A program made the translations under genes and the position numbers. Of a stretch of DNA of 64,000 nucleotides, positions 35,254-44,539 are shown one piece after another; positions within the stretch are counted from its first letter, which is position 1; each line of letters starts with the position of its first letter. Location: the NCBI RefSeq assembly GCF_019399895.1, contig NW_027228791.1:291366-355365 (forward strand), in the 5' to 3' direction. The DNA comes from Cardiocondyla obscurior. Lineage: Eukaryota > Arthropoda > Insecta > Hymenoptera > Formicidae. A model generated the notes under the pieces. It had not been told where the DNA came from. It did no database searches and saw only the letters and a program-made list of their open reading frames with translations.

Positions 35254-35670
35254 CTAGTTTTTAGGCTTTCGCGGCCATTGACTTCTGTAGTAATGGAGGT
35301 TTCCGGATAAGAGCCGCGTTGAGAGACAGCGTTGTGCCGACGTTTCGCAAACATTGCAGTTCGCATGATCAGGGCAGAAGCTCCGATACTGAGCTTTCTT
35401 GTAGTTTGGTGGTCCTTATATACCTCTTATTTTCCTCTTCCCTCGTTGTGATTGAGGGAGGAACAGTATTTATTGACCAATCGTATTGTTTAATTGATCA
35501 GCCGGTCAATTAAAAAACCGGGAGGGCAGCGTGCCAAATTGGGTTAACTTGCAGGCCTTTGTCTCGATTGAGATCATCTGGGTGTTTCATAATTTCTAGG
35601 CCTTCTCGATGTTTCTTGGCAAAGTATCCTTGTGAGGGTGCCAGTGTTGTTACTTTGTCGTATTGTACTG
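35254..35670 (+). mobile_element. 417-bp insert with 15-bp target duplication
   Basis: ACTCAACTTTGTGTT is present at 35239-35253 and 35671-35685, precisely flanking the insert. RT coding resumes after it. A long variable duplication suggests target-primed reverse transcription. The motif CCGACGTTTCGCAAAC followed by CATGATCAGG resembles sequences I associate with Penelope-like elements or SINEs (weak). Confidence 0.65.
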
Positions 35671-35948
35671 ACTCAACTTTGTGTTTTTTGCCTAATAATA
35701 ATGTACTTAAGAGAAAAATTCCGGGAAGAATAAAACATGTTTTTCGTTTTCGTGTTTATTCTATCAAGGTTCAGAAGTCTGAAATTTTTAATTCTAATAA
35801 AGTCAAATTTTTGAGCATTATCTTCTAATTGAATCTCAAGTGGACTGCGTAGGTAAATAAAGCTTCTACTTTTAGAGCATGTGCGGTTAAAATTCTGAAA
35901 TGTTTAGAACATTCTTGGTGGGAAGCAGATTCTCGCTTTCTTATGACC

Positions 35949-36365
35949 TGTTGCACTTGAGCGGTGCGCGGGGTCCGTCCTCCGGGACCACGGCTTAGGC
36001 GGGGTTGGTTTAGAGTTAAATAAATTTTTTTTTTATTACAAACAGTTCCTTTATTCTCTCCTCGTGTCGCACGTATAATAATTGTTGGTGGTTCGAGTTA
36101 CGAGTCGCTATCTCGTAATTCACTGACTTACACGAGCTTCAGAGCTCGTGCATTTTATATTATTTACTTTTGTCTCGTCAGCGAAATTGCAGAAAGAAGT
36201 GACCAAATGCCCTACTGTCTTCTGCTGATAATGCTCAATGTCGTAAATGTTGACGAGACTGCATCGTAGGCTCAGCAGATTCCAACGGTTTGGCAATTTG
36301 CTGAGTCTTTTGTAAAAATTAGCGCACATGTGACAATTACCTGCGTGACGTATCGGGTTACAACA
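35949..36365 (-). mobile_element. Solo LTR (family T2) in the non-LTR element
   Basis: TGTTGCACTTGAG...GGGTTACAACA, 417 bp, with perfect GACC duplications at 35945-35948 and 36366-36369. Reverse-oriented relative to 8892-9430, with which it shares both termini. Confidence 0.88.
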
Positions 36366-36830
36366 GACCATTTTCAAAGTCTTGGTCAAATTTAATTTGT
36401 AATGTAGCAACTTTTAGTTCAAAATTATTTTAAGAATTTATTGCTTCGTATGTATAGAATCAAAAATCGTGGTCTTCGTTTTGTTATGGGTTATAGACAA
36501 TCAACTTTACTAAATGTAGTTTTTCATGAATATAAAGATTTTCCATCCTTTATGAGAAGTATATATCTTGCAAAGAATTTTCTCACTCGTATTGTAGTAT
36601 CTGAGGATAATCCTTTTCTTATCGTTTTAGAATGTTTAAAAAATCTAATAGACAAACTTGTTGCGTTTTTTTTGTGTGTTTATTTTTCTCTACTTGATGT
36701 TTATTCAGACTTGGTAGCTAACTTTAATCTCCTTTCTCGCTCTTGTTGTCCATTATCTTATTCCGAACCTTCTGAGGCTCTATCCTTTTATCTTAATGTT
36801 AACCTGCATAATTGCAAACATATCTAGTAC

Positions 36831-37199
36831 AGAAATCACCGATCAAAGTCGCGTTCGGTTCAATAACTTCAACGGGCATCAAACTACGATCGAAGCCCAT
36901 CAAAGAAATTCGGCTGATTGCCCATTTTTTCACCTGGCAACAGCCGAATACAAATATAAAGCCCCGAGCATCGGACGGGGCCAGTAATTTTGAGACTGCG
37001 CACCGCGTGCAACCGGAAAGTTGACGAGTGCCGAGCTATCACTCAGATACAAAACCGAGATGACACACCCGACCAAGTTCACCGACTACTTATAAGAAGG
37101 AAACTGAAACAAATAAACGATCTCAAAATTGTAAGAAGCCTATATATTTTATTTTAAACCTCGCCATACCAAGTTCGATCTTCAGTTGTCCCGGAGCGA
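36831..37199. other. Unassigned flank of the gypsy element
   Basis: No coding seen. Together with 44510-44539, which ends GGTGCAACA like a T2 LTR, it may be the left part of an LTR into which the gypsy element inserted (inference; no matching duplication found). Confidence 0.3.
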
Positions 37200-37203
37200 A
37201 ACC

Positions 37204-38485
37204 TGTAACGACCTGTCCGCGTGGTCCTCGAATAACGGGCCAGCGAGCCCGGGACGCTCGTCGGATTGCAGGATTCGAGATTAAGGTCGAGAATGTACCG
37301 AAACTGGATTTAAGTAACAACGTATAATTTATTGATTAACAACAACGCTCGCTTAGTCAAGCGACGCCGAGAGATATATGTACAATGACGATGACAATGA
37401 AGATGTATACGCCGGGCGGATATAATGTGCCGGTGGGCGCGTCGGCCCTTCGATCGCGGATCGATAAAACGCGTGCGCTACACGGATATTCGCGGATGGT
37501 CGCGGATGCACCACGTGGGGCGCGGTGGGTGGCGCGAGATCGTGGGCGCGGTGTTCGGCGCGTATCGATAATTTCGGGATCGGCGTTGACGGAAGGACCG
37601 GCGGTACGCGGGCCGCGGGCGCGGAAAAGTGGGCGCGGTTACGCCGCGGATCTTCGGTGTCGCGGTCGATCCTGCCGGGCGGACCGACAGGGTGCGGGGT
37701 GTGGGCCGCGTGACGGGCGGGGCCCGTCGTGCTCTGGATCGCGATACAATGTGTTTTACGCGGTGGTTGAAACGTCTCGATGCGTTGATGGATCGCGGGG
37801 GACGCGATGCGCGCGGTCAAGATGCACCTTGCCAGGTGTCGTTTAGCCAAGAGTCCTTGGCCGAGGCGGAGATCTCTCCACCCCGTGGATCACGACGGTG
37901 CGACAGGATCTTATTTCGTCCGAGCCTTTCCGGAGCGCAACTCTAGGATCGAGAGTCCTCGAAGGAGGCGGAGTTCGCTCCACCCCACGAGCTAGTCGTG
38001 CGTTCGGTTAGAATCGTACGGAGAGGATGCTGAGCACCAGGATCTCCTGGCCGAGACGAAGTTCGCTTCACCCCGTGGTTCGTGCTCTAGGACGGATGTT
38101 CGCTCGAGAGCGAACGGATCAGGACGGTCCCGCTGAGTCCTGGCGTCGACTTTTTATATGTAAAAAGTGACGGCGCAGGGTTGCCGGGGCTCAGCGGGGT
38201 GCGTGACGTGTTCCGACGCGTGGCGCCGAGGCCCCGGGATGCGGCGCGCTCGGAAACGACGGGCCTCGACGTCGACGGCGCGGTTCGGTGGCGCTCGGAG
38301 ACGCTCGGCTAAGTCCGCGGATGGACTTAGCCGCGGAACGGCTACGCGTTGCCGTACTGTGCCGGCGTGTACAATTTTATAAAGTTTGGGGCGCACCGCG
38401 CCCCGGGTCCCCGCCGGACGGTGTTGTGTCCGGCGGCCGGCCGTTGTTGTGGCCGGAACGGTGCATCGCCGGGTGCACCGTTACA
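37204..38485 (-). repeat. 3' LTR of the gypsy element
   Basis: On minus: TATAAAA about 105 bases from the start (about 38375-38383) and AATAAA near the end (about 37332-37337), which implies a short U3 and an unusually long R. Open frames inside occur identically in both LTRs and have no recognised content. Confidence 0.93.
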
Positions 38486-38496
38486 TCACCCCCCCT
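38486..38496 (-). promoter_or_regulatory. Polypurine tract of the gypsy element
   Basis: GAGGGGGGTGA on the minus strand immediately before the 3' LTR, the plus-strand primer for reverse transcription. Confidence 0.85.
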
Positions 38497-38526
38497 CGCA
38501 GAATGGTGCCTGCATTTGAGGCACTT

Positions 38527-39048
38527 TTACTCCTTCCTCTGCTGCGACTTCTCTTTACAGGATCTAAGTCGGCCGGCGGCGTCGAATCTCAGGTGCCACC
38601 GGCGATTGCCCAGCCGCGGTTTGTACTGGCGGGCGACGTGTACGGCGAAGTGCGGGATGTCGAGAATGACTCCCGGCTCCACTTCGACCGGAATCGGCGG
38701 CGGCGGTATGGGCCCCATCACCCGTAGCGGCTCCAGTGTCGGACGGGGTGGGGCAGGCGTGCTGACCAATTTTTTCGGCGGCGGCGGAGGCGGCGGCGGT
38801 GGTGTCAGCAGCCAGGCCCGCTTCTGTGCATTCTGCACATCGGACCGCTGGATCAGTGTCCCGACCCGCGGAACGGTTGTTCGACTCGGTCGGCTGACGC
38901 TGGTTGTCGTCGATGTCGGTTCGGCGGAGTCCGGTTGGGACGTGGATCCTCGGAACGCCGTCATCCAGGTCGGACTTATGGCCGGTTCCGCCGGGTCGTA
39001 GCCTTCGTTTAGGATCTCGTTTATCTCGCGGAGAATATCTCGCTCCAT
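38527..39048 (-). CDS. Gypsy ORF3, proline-rich protein of unknown function (173 aa)
   Basis: ATG at 39046-39048, 89 bp after the pol stop, in the position where errantiviruses carry env. The product has a run of nine prolines near residue 83, a second PPPP stretch (MGPIPPPPIPVEVEPG), Ser/Thr-rich flanks and a basic C-terminus (GRLRSCKEKSQQRKE). No signal peptide, transmembrane segment or furin-type site is seen, so it does not look like an envelope. Intact. Expression would need a spliced or second message. Function unknown; it could be a pol-derived tail or a captured ORF. Confidence 0.6.
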   Translation of the reverse strand: MERDILREINEILNEGYDPAEPAISPTWMTAFRGSTSQPDSAEPTSTTTSVSRPSRTTVPRVGTLIQRSDVQNAQKRAWLLTPPPPPPPPPKKLVSTPAPPRPTLEPLRVMGPIPPPPIPVEVEPGVILDIPHFAVHVARQYKPRLGNRRWHLRFDAAGRLRSCKEKSQQRKE

Positions 39049-39136
39049 CGCGGGTTCGTGATCGAATGTCGGTCCCGGCGTGCGATCTTATCTCGTTTTG
39101 CTAACTTTGCGTGTTTTGTTGTTAGCTTAGTAATGT

Positions 39137-42100
39137 TTACGTCAGGCGGTCGTCGGTTAGCGGTTCGGTTGTTTCGATTTTGAGATCCTTAACGTGAACA
39201 TGACGATACCACTTCCCGCGTTCGCTCCGGAGATCGACGATTACCGGCGAGATAATTCGGCGGATCTCGAGCGGGCCGATGAATTTTGGCGCGAGCTTGG
39301 CGTTGAAGGCCGCGGCTTTATTCGAGAGGGGGTGATCGCGTTTCCACACGGTGTCTCCGATGACGGGTCTCCACTCTCGTCGTCGCAGGTTGTAGTGATG
39401 TTCCTGCCGTTGAAATGCCCGGGCCAGATGAATGCGCGCCAATTCGAAGGCCTCGTCGAGTTGTCTTTTACGCGCGGACGGTGCGATATTTTCGCCGGGC
39501 GGCTCTTCGGGCCGACGGAGTTCGCGGCCGTGCTCGAGGAACGCAGGTGTATAGCCGGTCGCTTCGCTGGTCGCGGTATTGAACGCGAATTGAATTTCGG
39601 GGAGGTACTCGTCCCAGGCTCGATGCTTTTTCTTCACGTATTGCGAGATCATGGTTTTGATAGTTCGGTTAGCGCGTTCGACGGGGTTACACTGCGGTGC
39701 GTAGGCGGGCGTGAATTTATGCCGGATCCCTAGCTCGTGTAACATCGCGGTAACTTTCTCGGCTTTGAACTGCGTGCCGTTATCGGATAAGATTTCTTCC
39801 GGACATCCGTGTCGTAAAATAATGGCTTCGCGGAGATGCTGTTTAATTACGTCCGCGGTCGCGCGGCGCAATGCTCGGAGCTCGACCCACTTCGTAAAGC
39901 GGTCTTGCATATTAAGTAGCCAAATATGTCCCTTAGAGGATCGAGGTAACGGTCCTACGAGGTCGATCGCGATCTGCTGGCCGGGGCGCGTAATCTCGGT
40001 ACTGTGGAGTGTCCCGGGCGGTTTGGTTTGTTCGACTTTGTGTCCCAAGCATTCTGGGCACTTATGAATGTATCGCGCGATATCGCGAAACATACCGGGC
40101 CAATAGAAATACGGCGCGATGCGGGCGATCGTTTTTGCGATGCCGAGATGTCCCGCGGTCGGCTCGTCGTGGTATCTTTTCATGATATTCGGACGGTTAT
40201 CGGACGGCACGCATTCCTTCCACTGTTGGGCGGCCGGCGCGTCTTTGAAATCTAGCTTATGCAACACGTGTTTGTATAGGCGCCCGTTTTCGATCCGTAC
40301 GTCGGGTGTTTCGTGCGGACGTTCCCGGACTTTTTGCCACAGGGTTTCGTACCATGGGCATTTTGGTCGCGTCGTGCTCCCCACGTGCGTCTGTCGCGAG
40401 AGTGCGTCGGCTACACGGTTCAATGCCCCCTTCCGGTACCGGATCTCGAACTGATACTGCTGCAGCTCGAATGCCCAGCGTCCTAGCCGCCCGGTTGGCG
40501 ATTCGAGTTTCTGCAGCCACTTTAGTGACTGATGGTCGGTCACCACCAGAAACTCGTACCCCTCGAGATAGCCGCGCATCTTCCTAATTCCCCATATGAC
40601 GGCCAGGCATTCGAGCTCGGTGGCGCTATAATTGCGCTCGGCGTTATTTAACGTCCGGCTGGCGTATGCCACGACGCGTTCCCCCTCTGGGAAATGCTGC
40701 GTGAGAACGGCGCCGAGGCCGGCGGTACTCGCGTCGGTTTGCAGTACGAATTTGCGCGTAAAATCTGGACAGGCGAGAACCGGCGCGGATGTCAATGTGG
40801 TTTTTAGTTGTTCGAACGCGGTGTGTTCCTCGCTTCCCCACGTCCACTTGGTCTGTTTCCGCGTCAACGCGGTGAGGGGAGCGGCTACGGTCGCGAAATC
40901 GCGTATGAACCGTCGATACCACGACGCGACGCCCAGAAAACGACGTACCTGTCGCACGTTCTGGGGCACGGGCCAGTCGGTCACCGCGGCGGTCTTTTCC
41001 GGATTGGTCCGTATTCCGTGGCGGTCAATTATATGCCCCAGGTATTTAATACTTTCAGTGCAGAATCTGCATTTCTCGGCATTGAGGCGAAGGCGTGCGT
41101 CGCGTAGTCGGCGAAATACCTCGGCTAAGGTGGTCAAGTGACTTTCGAAATCGGAGCTACATATAACGATATCGTCGAGATAAACGAAAACGGATGGTTC
41201 GAGTGCGGGTCCGAGGATGGTATCGAGTAATCGTTGGAACGTGGCCGGCGCGGAATGTAGCCCGAACGGCATCACGCGAAATTGCATGAGCCCTCGTCCG
41301 GGGACGGTAAATGCGGTGACCGGACGGCTTTCGGCGGCGAGAGGTACCTGCCAGTATCCGTTTTTTAAGTCGAGGGTCGAGAGATATTTTGCCCCCCGTA
41401 ATTTGTCTAACGTCGCGTTGATTTGTGGCAGCGGATACGCGTCGCGAGCGGTGACTTCGTTCACGCGTCGGAAATCGATGCAAAATCGATGTTTTCCGTC
41501 TCGCTTCTTAACCAACACGATTGGGGAACTCCACCCGCTTTCTGACGGTTCGATTACCCCCTCGGCCAGCATTTTCTCTACTTCCTCGTCGATAATCGCC
41601 TGCATTGCCGGATTACGCGGGCGGTACCGTTGCTTGATCGGTGTATCGGTCAGGACTTTTAGACGGTGTTCGATCTTTTGCGTCGGGCCGCGTACGTCTT
41701 GAAACTTTGCGAGTTCGCTATCGAGAAATGATTGCAGCCGTTCTGCTTCGGTTAATGTTTTTGTTCGTTCGGTATCCCTCTCGTCGTCCCGTCTGGCTCC
41801 CCCGCAGTGGAGGCGTCGCGACGTTAAATGTTCGTTAGATCGCGGGGGAGGCGGAATGGCAAATCCGGCGCGATGCCATATGTCTACCCCGAGGAGAACG
41901 GCGCTATCCAAGGTCGGGATTACCTGGAACTCGTGGTCGAAGCTCTGGTCCGCGATATGTATTTTCCCCCGGATCGCCTCGATTACGTCGACCGCCGACC
42001 CGTCCGCGAGCTGCACCCGACCGGAGATATCTCGGCTTCGGGCACCGGCTCGACGTAAGGTTTCGGCCGTGTCGACGTTTACGTACGATGCTTCCGAGCC

Positions 42101-42274
42101 GGTGTCCAGAAGCGCTTCATACGGTCGTCCGTGTATTATAACGGTCAGGTGCGGTCGCGGCAGGTATCTTATTGCGTGGACCGAGGCGCGTCCGCCGATT
42201 CCTCGGTCCGATTGCCGTTTCCCGCCGGGTGGCAATCTCGCGTCAAAATTCCGTCCTTCCCGCATTGTGAACAA
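39137..42274 (-). CDS. pol: Gypsy pol: protease, reverse transcriptase, RNase H, integrase
   Basis: Open for about 1045 codons with no stop, reached by -1 frameshifting from gag at 42217-42223. There is no ATG at the start of the frame, as expected. Counting from 42274: protease DTGSEAS near 57; RT with FCIDFRRVNEVT, LMQFRVMPFGLHSAPATF and catalytic YLDD at 365-368; RNase H TDASTAGLGAVL near 513 to DALSR near 625; integrase zinc finger His702, His709, Cys739, Cys742; catalytic Asp771, Asp831 and Glu867 (DD35E); and a GPY/F-like KFIGPLEI near the C-terminus, with no chromodomain. Stop TAA 39137-39139. All catalytic residues are present. Confidence 0.95.
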   Translation of the reverse strand: MFTMREGRNFDARLPPGGKRQSDRGIGGRASVHAIRYLPRPHLTVIIHGRPYEALLDTGSEASYVNVDTAETLRRAGARSRDISGRVQLADGSAVDVIEAIRGKIHIADQSFDHEFQVIPTLDSAVLLGVDIWHRAGFAIPPPPRSNEHLTSRRLHCGGARRDDERDTERTKTLTEAERLQSFLDSELAKFQDVRGPTQKIEHRLKVLTDTPIKQRYRPRNPAMQAIIDEEVEKMLAEGVIEPSESGWSSPIVLVKKRDGKHRFCIDFRRVNEVTARDAYPLPQINATLDKLRGAKYLSTLDLKNGYWQVPLAAESRPVTAFTVPGRGLMQFRVMPFGLHSAPATFQRLLDTILGPALEPSVFVYLDDIVICSSDFESHLTTLAEVFRRLRDARLRLNAEKCRFCTESIKYLGHIIDRHGIRTNPEKTAAVTDWPVPQNVRQVRRFLGVASWYRRFIRDFATVAAPLTALTRKQTKWTWGSEEHTAFEQLKTTLTSAPVLACPDFTRKFVLQTDASTAGLGAVLTQHFPEGERVVAYASRTLNNAERNYSATELECLAVIWGIRKMRGYLEGYEFLVVTDHQSLKWLQKLESPTGRLGRWAFELQQYQFEIRYRKGALNRVADALSRQTHVGSTTRPKCPWYETLWQKVRERPHETPDVRIENGRLYKHVLHKLDFKDAPAAQQWKECVPSDNRPNIMKRYHDEPTAGHLGIAKTIARIAPYFYWPGMFRDIARYIHKCPECLGHKVEQTKPPGTLHSTEITRPGQQIAIDLVGPLPRSSKGHIWLLNMQDRFTKWVELRALRRATADVIKQHLREAIILRHGCPEEILSDNGTQFKAEKVTAMLHELGIRHKFTPAYAPQCNPVERANRTIKTMISQYVKKKHRAWDEYLPEIQFAFNTATSEATGYTPAFLEHGRELRRPEEPPGENIAPSARKRQLDEAFELARIHLARAFQRQEHHYNLRRREWRPVIGDTVWKRDHPLSNKAAAFNAKLAPKFIGPLEIRRIISPVIVDLRSERGKWYRHVHVKDLKIETTEPLTDDRLT

Positions 42275-43182
42275 AATTTCCGAGGTATTCTTTTACAATC
42301 GAACCGAGTGTGCCCGCGTTGCTTACACCTCCAGCAACACTCGGCTCGATCGTAAGCGGTGTTGGTCGCGGCGGCGGCACGCGGGGCGGCGGGACGCGGT
42401 TGCCGGTCGAGGCTCTTTTCGATTTCCGCGGTCCGGCGGGCGAGTTCGGCGGCGGTCCGAACATGCTCGCTACTAATGAAAGGACGTAACCGAGGGTCCA
42501 TATTTTCTAGCAGAATTTCGAGTTTTATTTCCTCGGTATAACCCCCCGCACGTCGCATTAGGGTGGTTATTTCTGTGGCGAATTTCCGGTACGGCTCGCC
42601 AGACTTTTGCGTTCGCGCGTCTATTTCGCGTCTTAATTGGGCGCGGTATCGGTACGGTAAGAATTGTTCTTGGAACGCGTCGCGAAATTCCACCCAGGTA
42701 CGCCACTCGTCGCGGTGGTTTCGGAACCACTCCAATGCTTCCCCACGCAAAAGTTCGGGCAATCCGCGCAATAAATGCCGGCCTCGGAATCCGTAAACCT
42801 CGGTCAGTTCGGCCACGCGTTCCAGGAATCCCGCCGGGTCTTTCCCGTCGAACTGACATCCCCATTTTCTAATTTGCCCCATGATTTTTGTGAGGTCTTC
42901 CGCGGGCGGTTCGGTTCGCGTGTGTATGACCGGCGTAGGGGCGGTTACAACGGGCGGGGAAATCGCCTCGGGGGTGGCCTGAGTCACCTCAATTAAGGGC
43001 GTAGTCATCGTGGCCTGGGACGGTCCGGGTCGCGGTGTGAAATATTCGTCTGGATGGTTTTTCACGTACTGACTAAGACGGTGCCTCAATTCGTCGATTG
43101 TGCCTGTCGCGTCTATCCGTAGTTCCTCGAGTTCGGTCGCAAGTTCGCTTTTTGACAGTCGGTAAATCCAGCTTCGGGGCAT
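42169..43182 (-). CDS. gag: Gypsy gag (337 aa)
   Basis: ATG at 43180-43182, only 27 bases from the primer site; stop TAA 42169-42171. The N-terminus (LSKSELATELEELRID ... ELRHRLSQYV) resembles a SAP DNA-binding motif. The central part is a retrotransposon gag domain (WGCQFDGKDPAGFLERVAEL, then LPYRYRAQLRREIDART). The C-terminal nucleocapsid has a canonical zinc knuckle CWRCKQRGHTRFDC and a second, CSQCGKDGILTRDC, in which the expected His is Ile. It overlaps the pol frame by about 105 bp. Forms the virus-like particle (family knowledge). Intact. Confidence 0.93.
   Translation of the reverse strand: MPRSWIYRLSKSELATELEELRIDATGTIDELRHRLSQYVKNHPDEYFTPRPGPSQATMTTPLIEVTQATPEAISPPVVTAPTPVIHTRTEPPAEDLTKIMGQIRKWGCQFDGKDPAGFLERVAELTEVYGFRGRHLLRGLPELLRGEALEWFRNHRDEWRTWVEFRDAFQEQFLPYRYRAQLRREIDARTQKSGEPYRKFATEITTLMRRAGGYTEEIKLEILLENMDPRLRPFISSEHVRTAAELARRTAEIEKSLDRQPRPAAPRAAAATNTAYDRAECCWRCKQRGHTRFDCKRIPRKFCSQCGKDGILTRDCHPAGNGNRTEESADAPRSTQ
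42178..42223 (-). promoter_or_regulatory. -1 programmed frameshift signal (slippery site plus stem-loop)
   Basis: On minus, the heptamer GGGA AAC (42217-42223) lies in the gag frame as G GGA AAC. A 7-base spacer (42210-42216) follows, then a perfect 9-bp stem GGACCGAGG / CCTCGGTCC (42201-42209 with 42178-42186) with a 14-base loop. It sits 45 bases before the gag stop. A shift of -1 enters the pol frame exactly. Confidence 0.88.
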
Positions 43183-43209
43183 TCCGGTGCGTTAACTAGT
43201 GACCCCAGG

Positions 43210-43227
43210 GTCCCTGTTCGGGCGCCA
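43210..43227 (-). other. Primer-binding site, tRNA-Lys type
   Basis: TGGCGCCCGAACAGGGAC on minus, directly abutting the 5' LTR with no gap. This 18-mer is the sequence known to pair with tRNA-Lys3 in lentiviruses. Confidence 0.9.
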
Positions 43228-44509
43228 TGTAACGACCTGTCCGCGTGGTCCTCGAATAACGGGCCAGCGAGCCCGGGACGCTCGTCGGATTGCAGGATTC
43301 GAGATTAAGGTCGAGAATGTACCGAAACTGGATTTAAGTAACAACGTATAATTTATTGATTAACAACAACGCTCGCTTAGTCAAGCGACGCCGAGAGATA
43401 TATGTACAATGACGATGACAATGAAGATGTATACGCCGGGCGGATATAATGTGCCGGTGGGCGCGTCGGCCCTTCGATCGCGGATCGATAAAACGCGTGC
43501 GCTACACGGATATTCGCGGATGGTCGCGGATGCACCACGTGGGGCGCGGTGGGTGGCGCGAGATCGTGGGCGCGGTGTTCGGCGCGTATCGATAATTTCG
43601 GGATCGGCGTTGACGGAAGGACCGGCGGTACGCGGGCCGCGGGCGCGGAAAAGTGGGCGCGGTTACGCCGCGGATCTTCGGTGTCGCGGTCGATCCTGCC
43701 GGGCGGACCGACAGGGTGCGGGGTGTGGGCCGCGTGACGGGCGGGGCCCGTCGTGCTCTGGATCGCGATACAATGTGTTTTACGCGGTGGTTGAAACGTC
43801 TCGATGCGTTGATGGATCGCGGGGGACGCGATGCGCGCGGTCAAGATGCACCTTGCCAGGTGTCGTTTAGCCAAGAGTCCTTGGCCGAGGCGGAGATCTC
43901 TCCACCCCGTGGATCACGACGGTGCGACAGGATCTTATTTCGTCCGAGCCTTTCCGGAGCGCAACTCTAGGATCGAGAGTCCTCGAAGGAGGCGGAGTTC
44001 GCTCCACCCCACGAGCTAGTCGTGCGTTCGGTTAGAATCGTACGGAGAGGATGCTGAGCGCCAGGATCTCCTGGCCGAGACGAAGTTCGCTTCACCCCGT
44101 GGTTCGTGCTCTAGGACGGATGTTCGCTCGAGAGCGAACGGATCAGGACGGTCCCGCTGAGTCCTGGCGTCGACTTTTTATATGTAAAAAGTGACGGCGC
44201 AGGGTTGCCGGGGCTCAGCGGGGTGCGTGACGTGTTCCGACGCGTGGCGCCGAGGCCCCGGGATGCGGCGCGCTCGGAAACGACGGGCCTCGACGTCGAC
44301 GGCGCGGTTCGGCGGCGCTCGGAGACGCTCGGCTAAGTCCGCGGATGGACTTAGCCGCGGAACGGCTACGCGTTGCCGTACTGTGCCGGCGTGTACAATT
44401 TTATAAAGTTTGGGGCGCACCGCGCCCCGGGTCCCCGCCGGACGGTGTTGTGTCCGGCGGCCGGCCGTTGTTGTGGCCGGAACGGTGCATCGCCGGGTGC
44501 ACCGTTACA
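43228..44509 (-). repeat. 5' LTR of the gypsy element
   Basis: Equal in length to the 3' LTR at a constant offset of 6024. Two mismatches seen by eye. TATA-like motif at about 44399-44407 drives minus-strand transcription. Confidence 0.93.
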
Positions 44510-44539
44510 AACCCCTATTGCACCAGTCACGGTGCAACA

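Larger units (their letters stand above)
33881..36830 (+). pseudogene. Jockey-like non-LTR retrotransposon ORF2 (RT), broken
   Basis: Pieces in order: a linker after the endonuclease (KRIHKKIKRENFHEIC, about 34265-34400); RT blocks EELDEVLRSLNIKSSP (34553), FRKSRSCMDNL-like (34755) and FLDIRSAYDNV (34846); the catalytic block at 35099-35130 reading VLQYANDVCLYS, where the expected YADD is changed to YAND; then KIPGRIKHVFRF (35707), WWEADSRF (35925) and the thumb/connection RMYRIKNRGLRFVMGYRQST (36441). Many stops and frameshifts. It is interrupted by a 417-bp insert with 15-bp duplications and a solo LTR. The RNase H part seems to continue at 44540-46050 beyond the gypsy element. Confidence 0.75.
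37204..44509 (-). mobile_element. Young, apparently complete Ty3/gypsy retrotransposon
   Basis: 7306 bp. Two LTRs of 1282 bp (37204-38485 and 43228-44509), TGTAACG...CGTTACA ends, and perfect AACC duplications at 37200-37203 and 44510-44513. Internal order on minus: primer site, gag, pol (-1 frame), ORF3, polypurine tract. Comparing the LTRs by eye gives two differences (38036/44060 and 38289/44313). All required motifs are present without stops, so it could be autonomous and recently active. Confidence 0.95.

Noticed and set aside
37353..37850. 165-aa ORF on minus and overlapping ORFs on plus, repeated at 43377-43874
   Set aside because: They are inside the two LTRs of the gypsy element; identity between copies reflects LTR identity, and CpG-rich DNA gives open frames on both strands.
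42272..42284. AAATTTT heptamer in the gag-pol overlap as the slip site
   Set aside because: It is in the wrong phase (gag reads AAA TTT T) and has no downstream stem; GGGAAAC at 42217-42223 is in phase with a stem.
39194..42476. Many long ORFs on plus across gag-pol
   Set aside because: Antisense shadows of the GC-rich pol and gag genes; no motifs of their own.
44510..44539. Gypsy inserted in a T2 solo LTR whose right end is here
   Set aside because: The GGTGCAACA end is suggestive, but I could not find the left end or a matching duplication, so it is kept only as a possibility.
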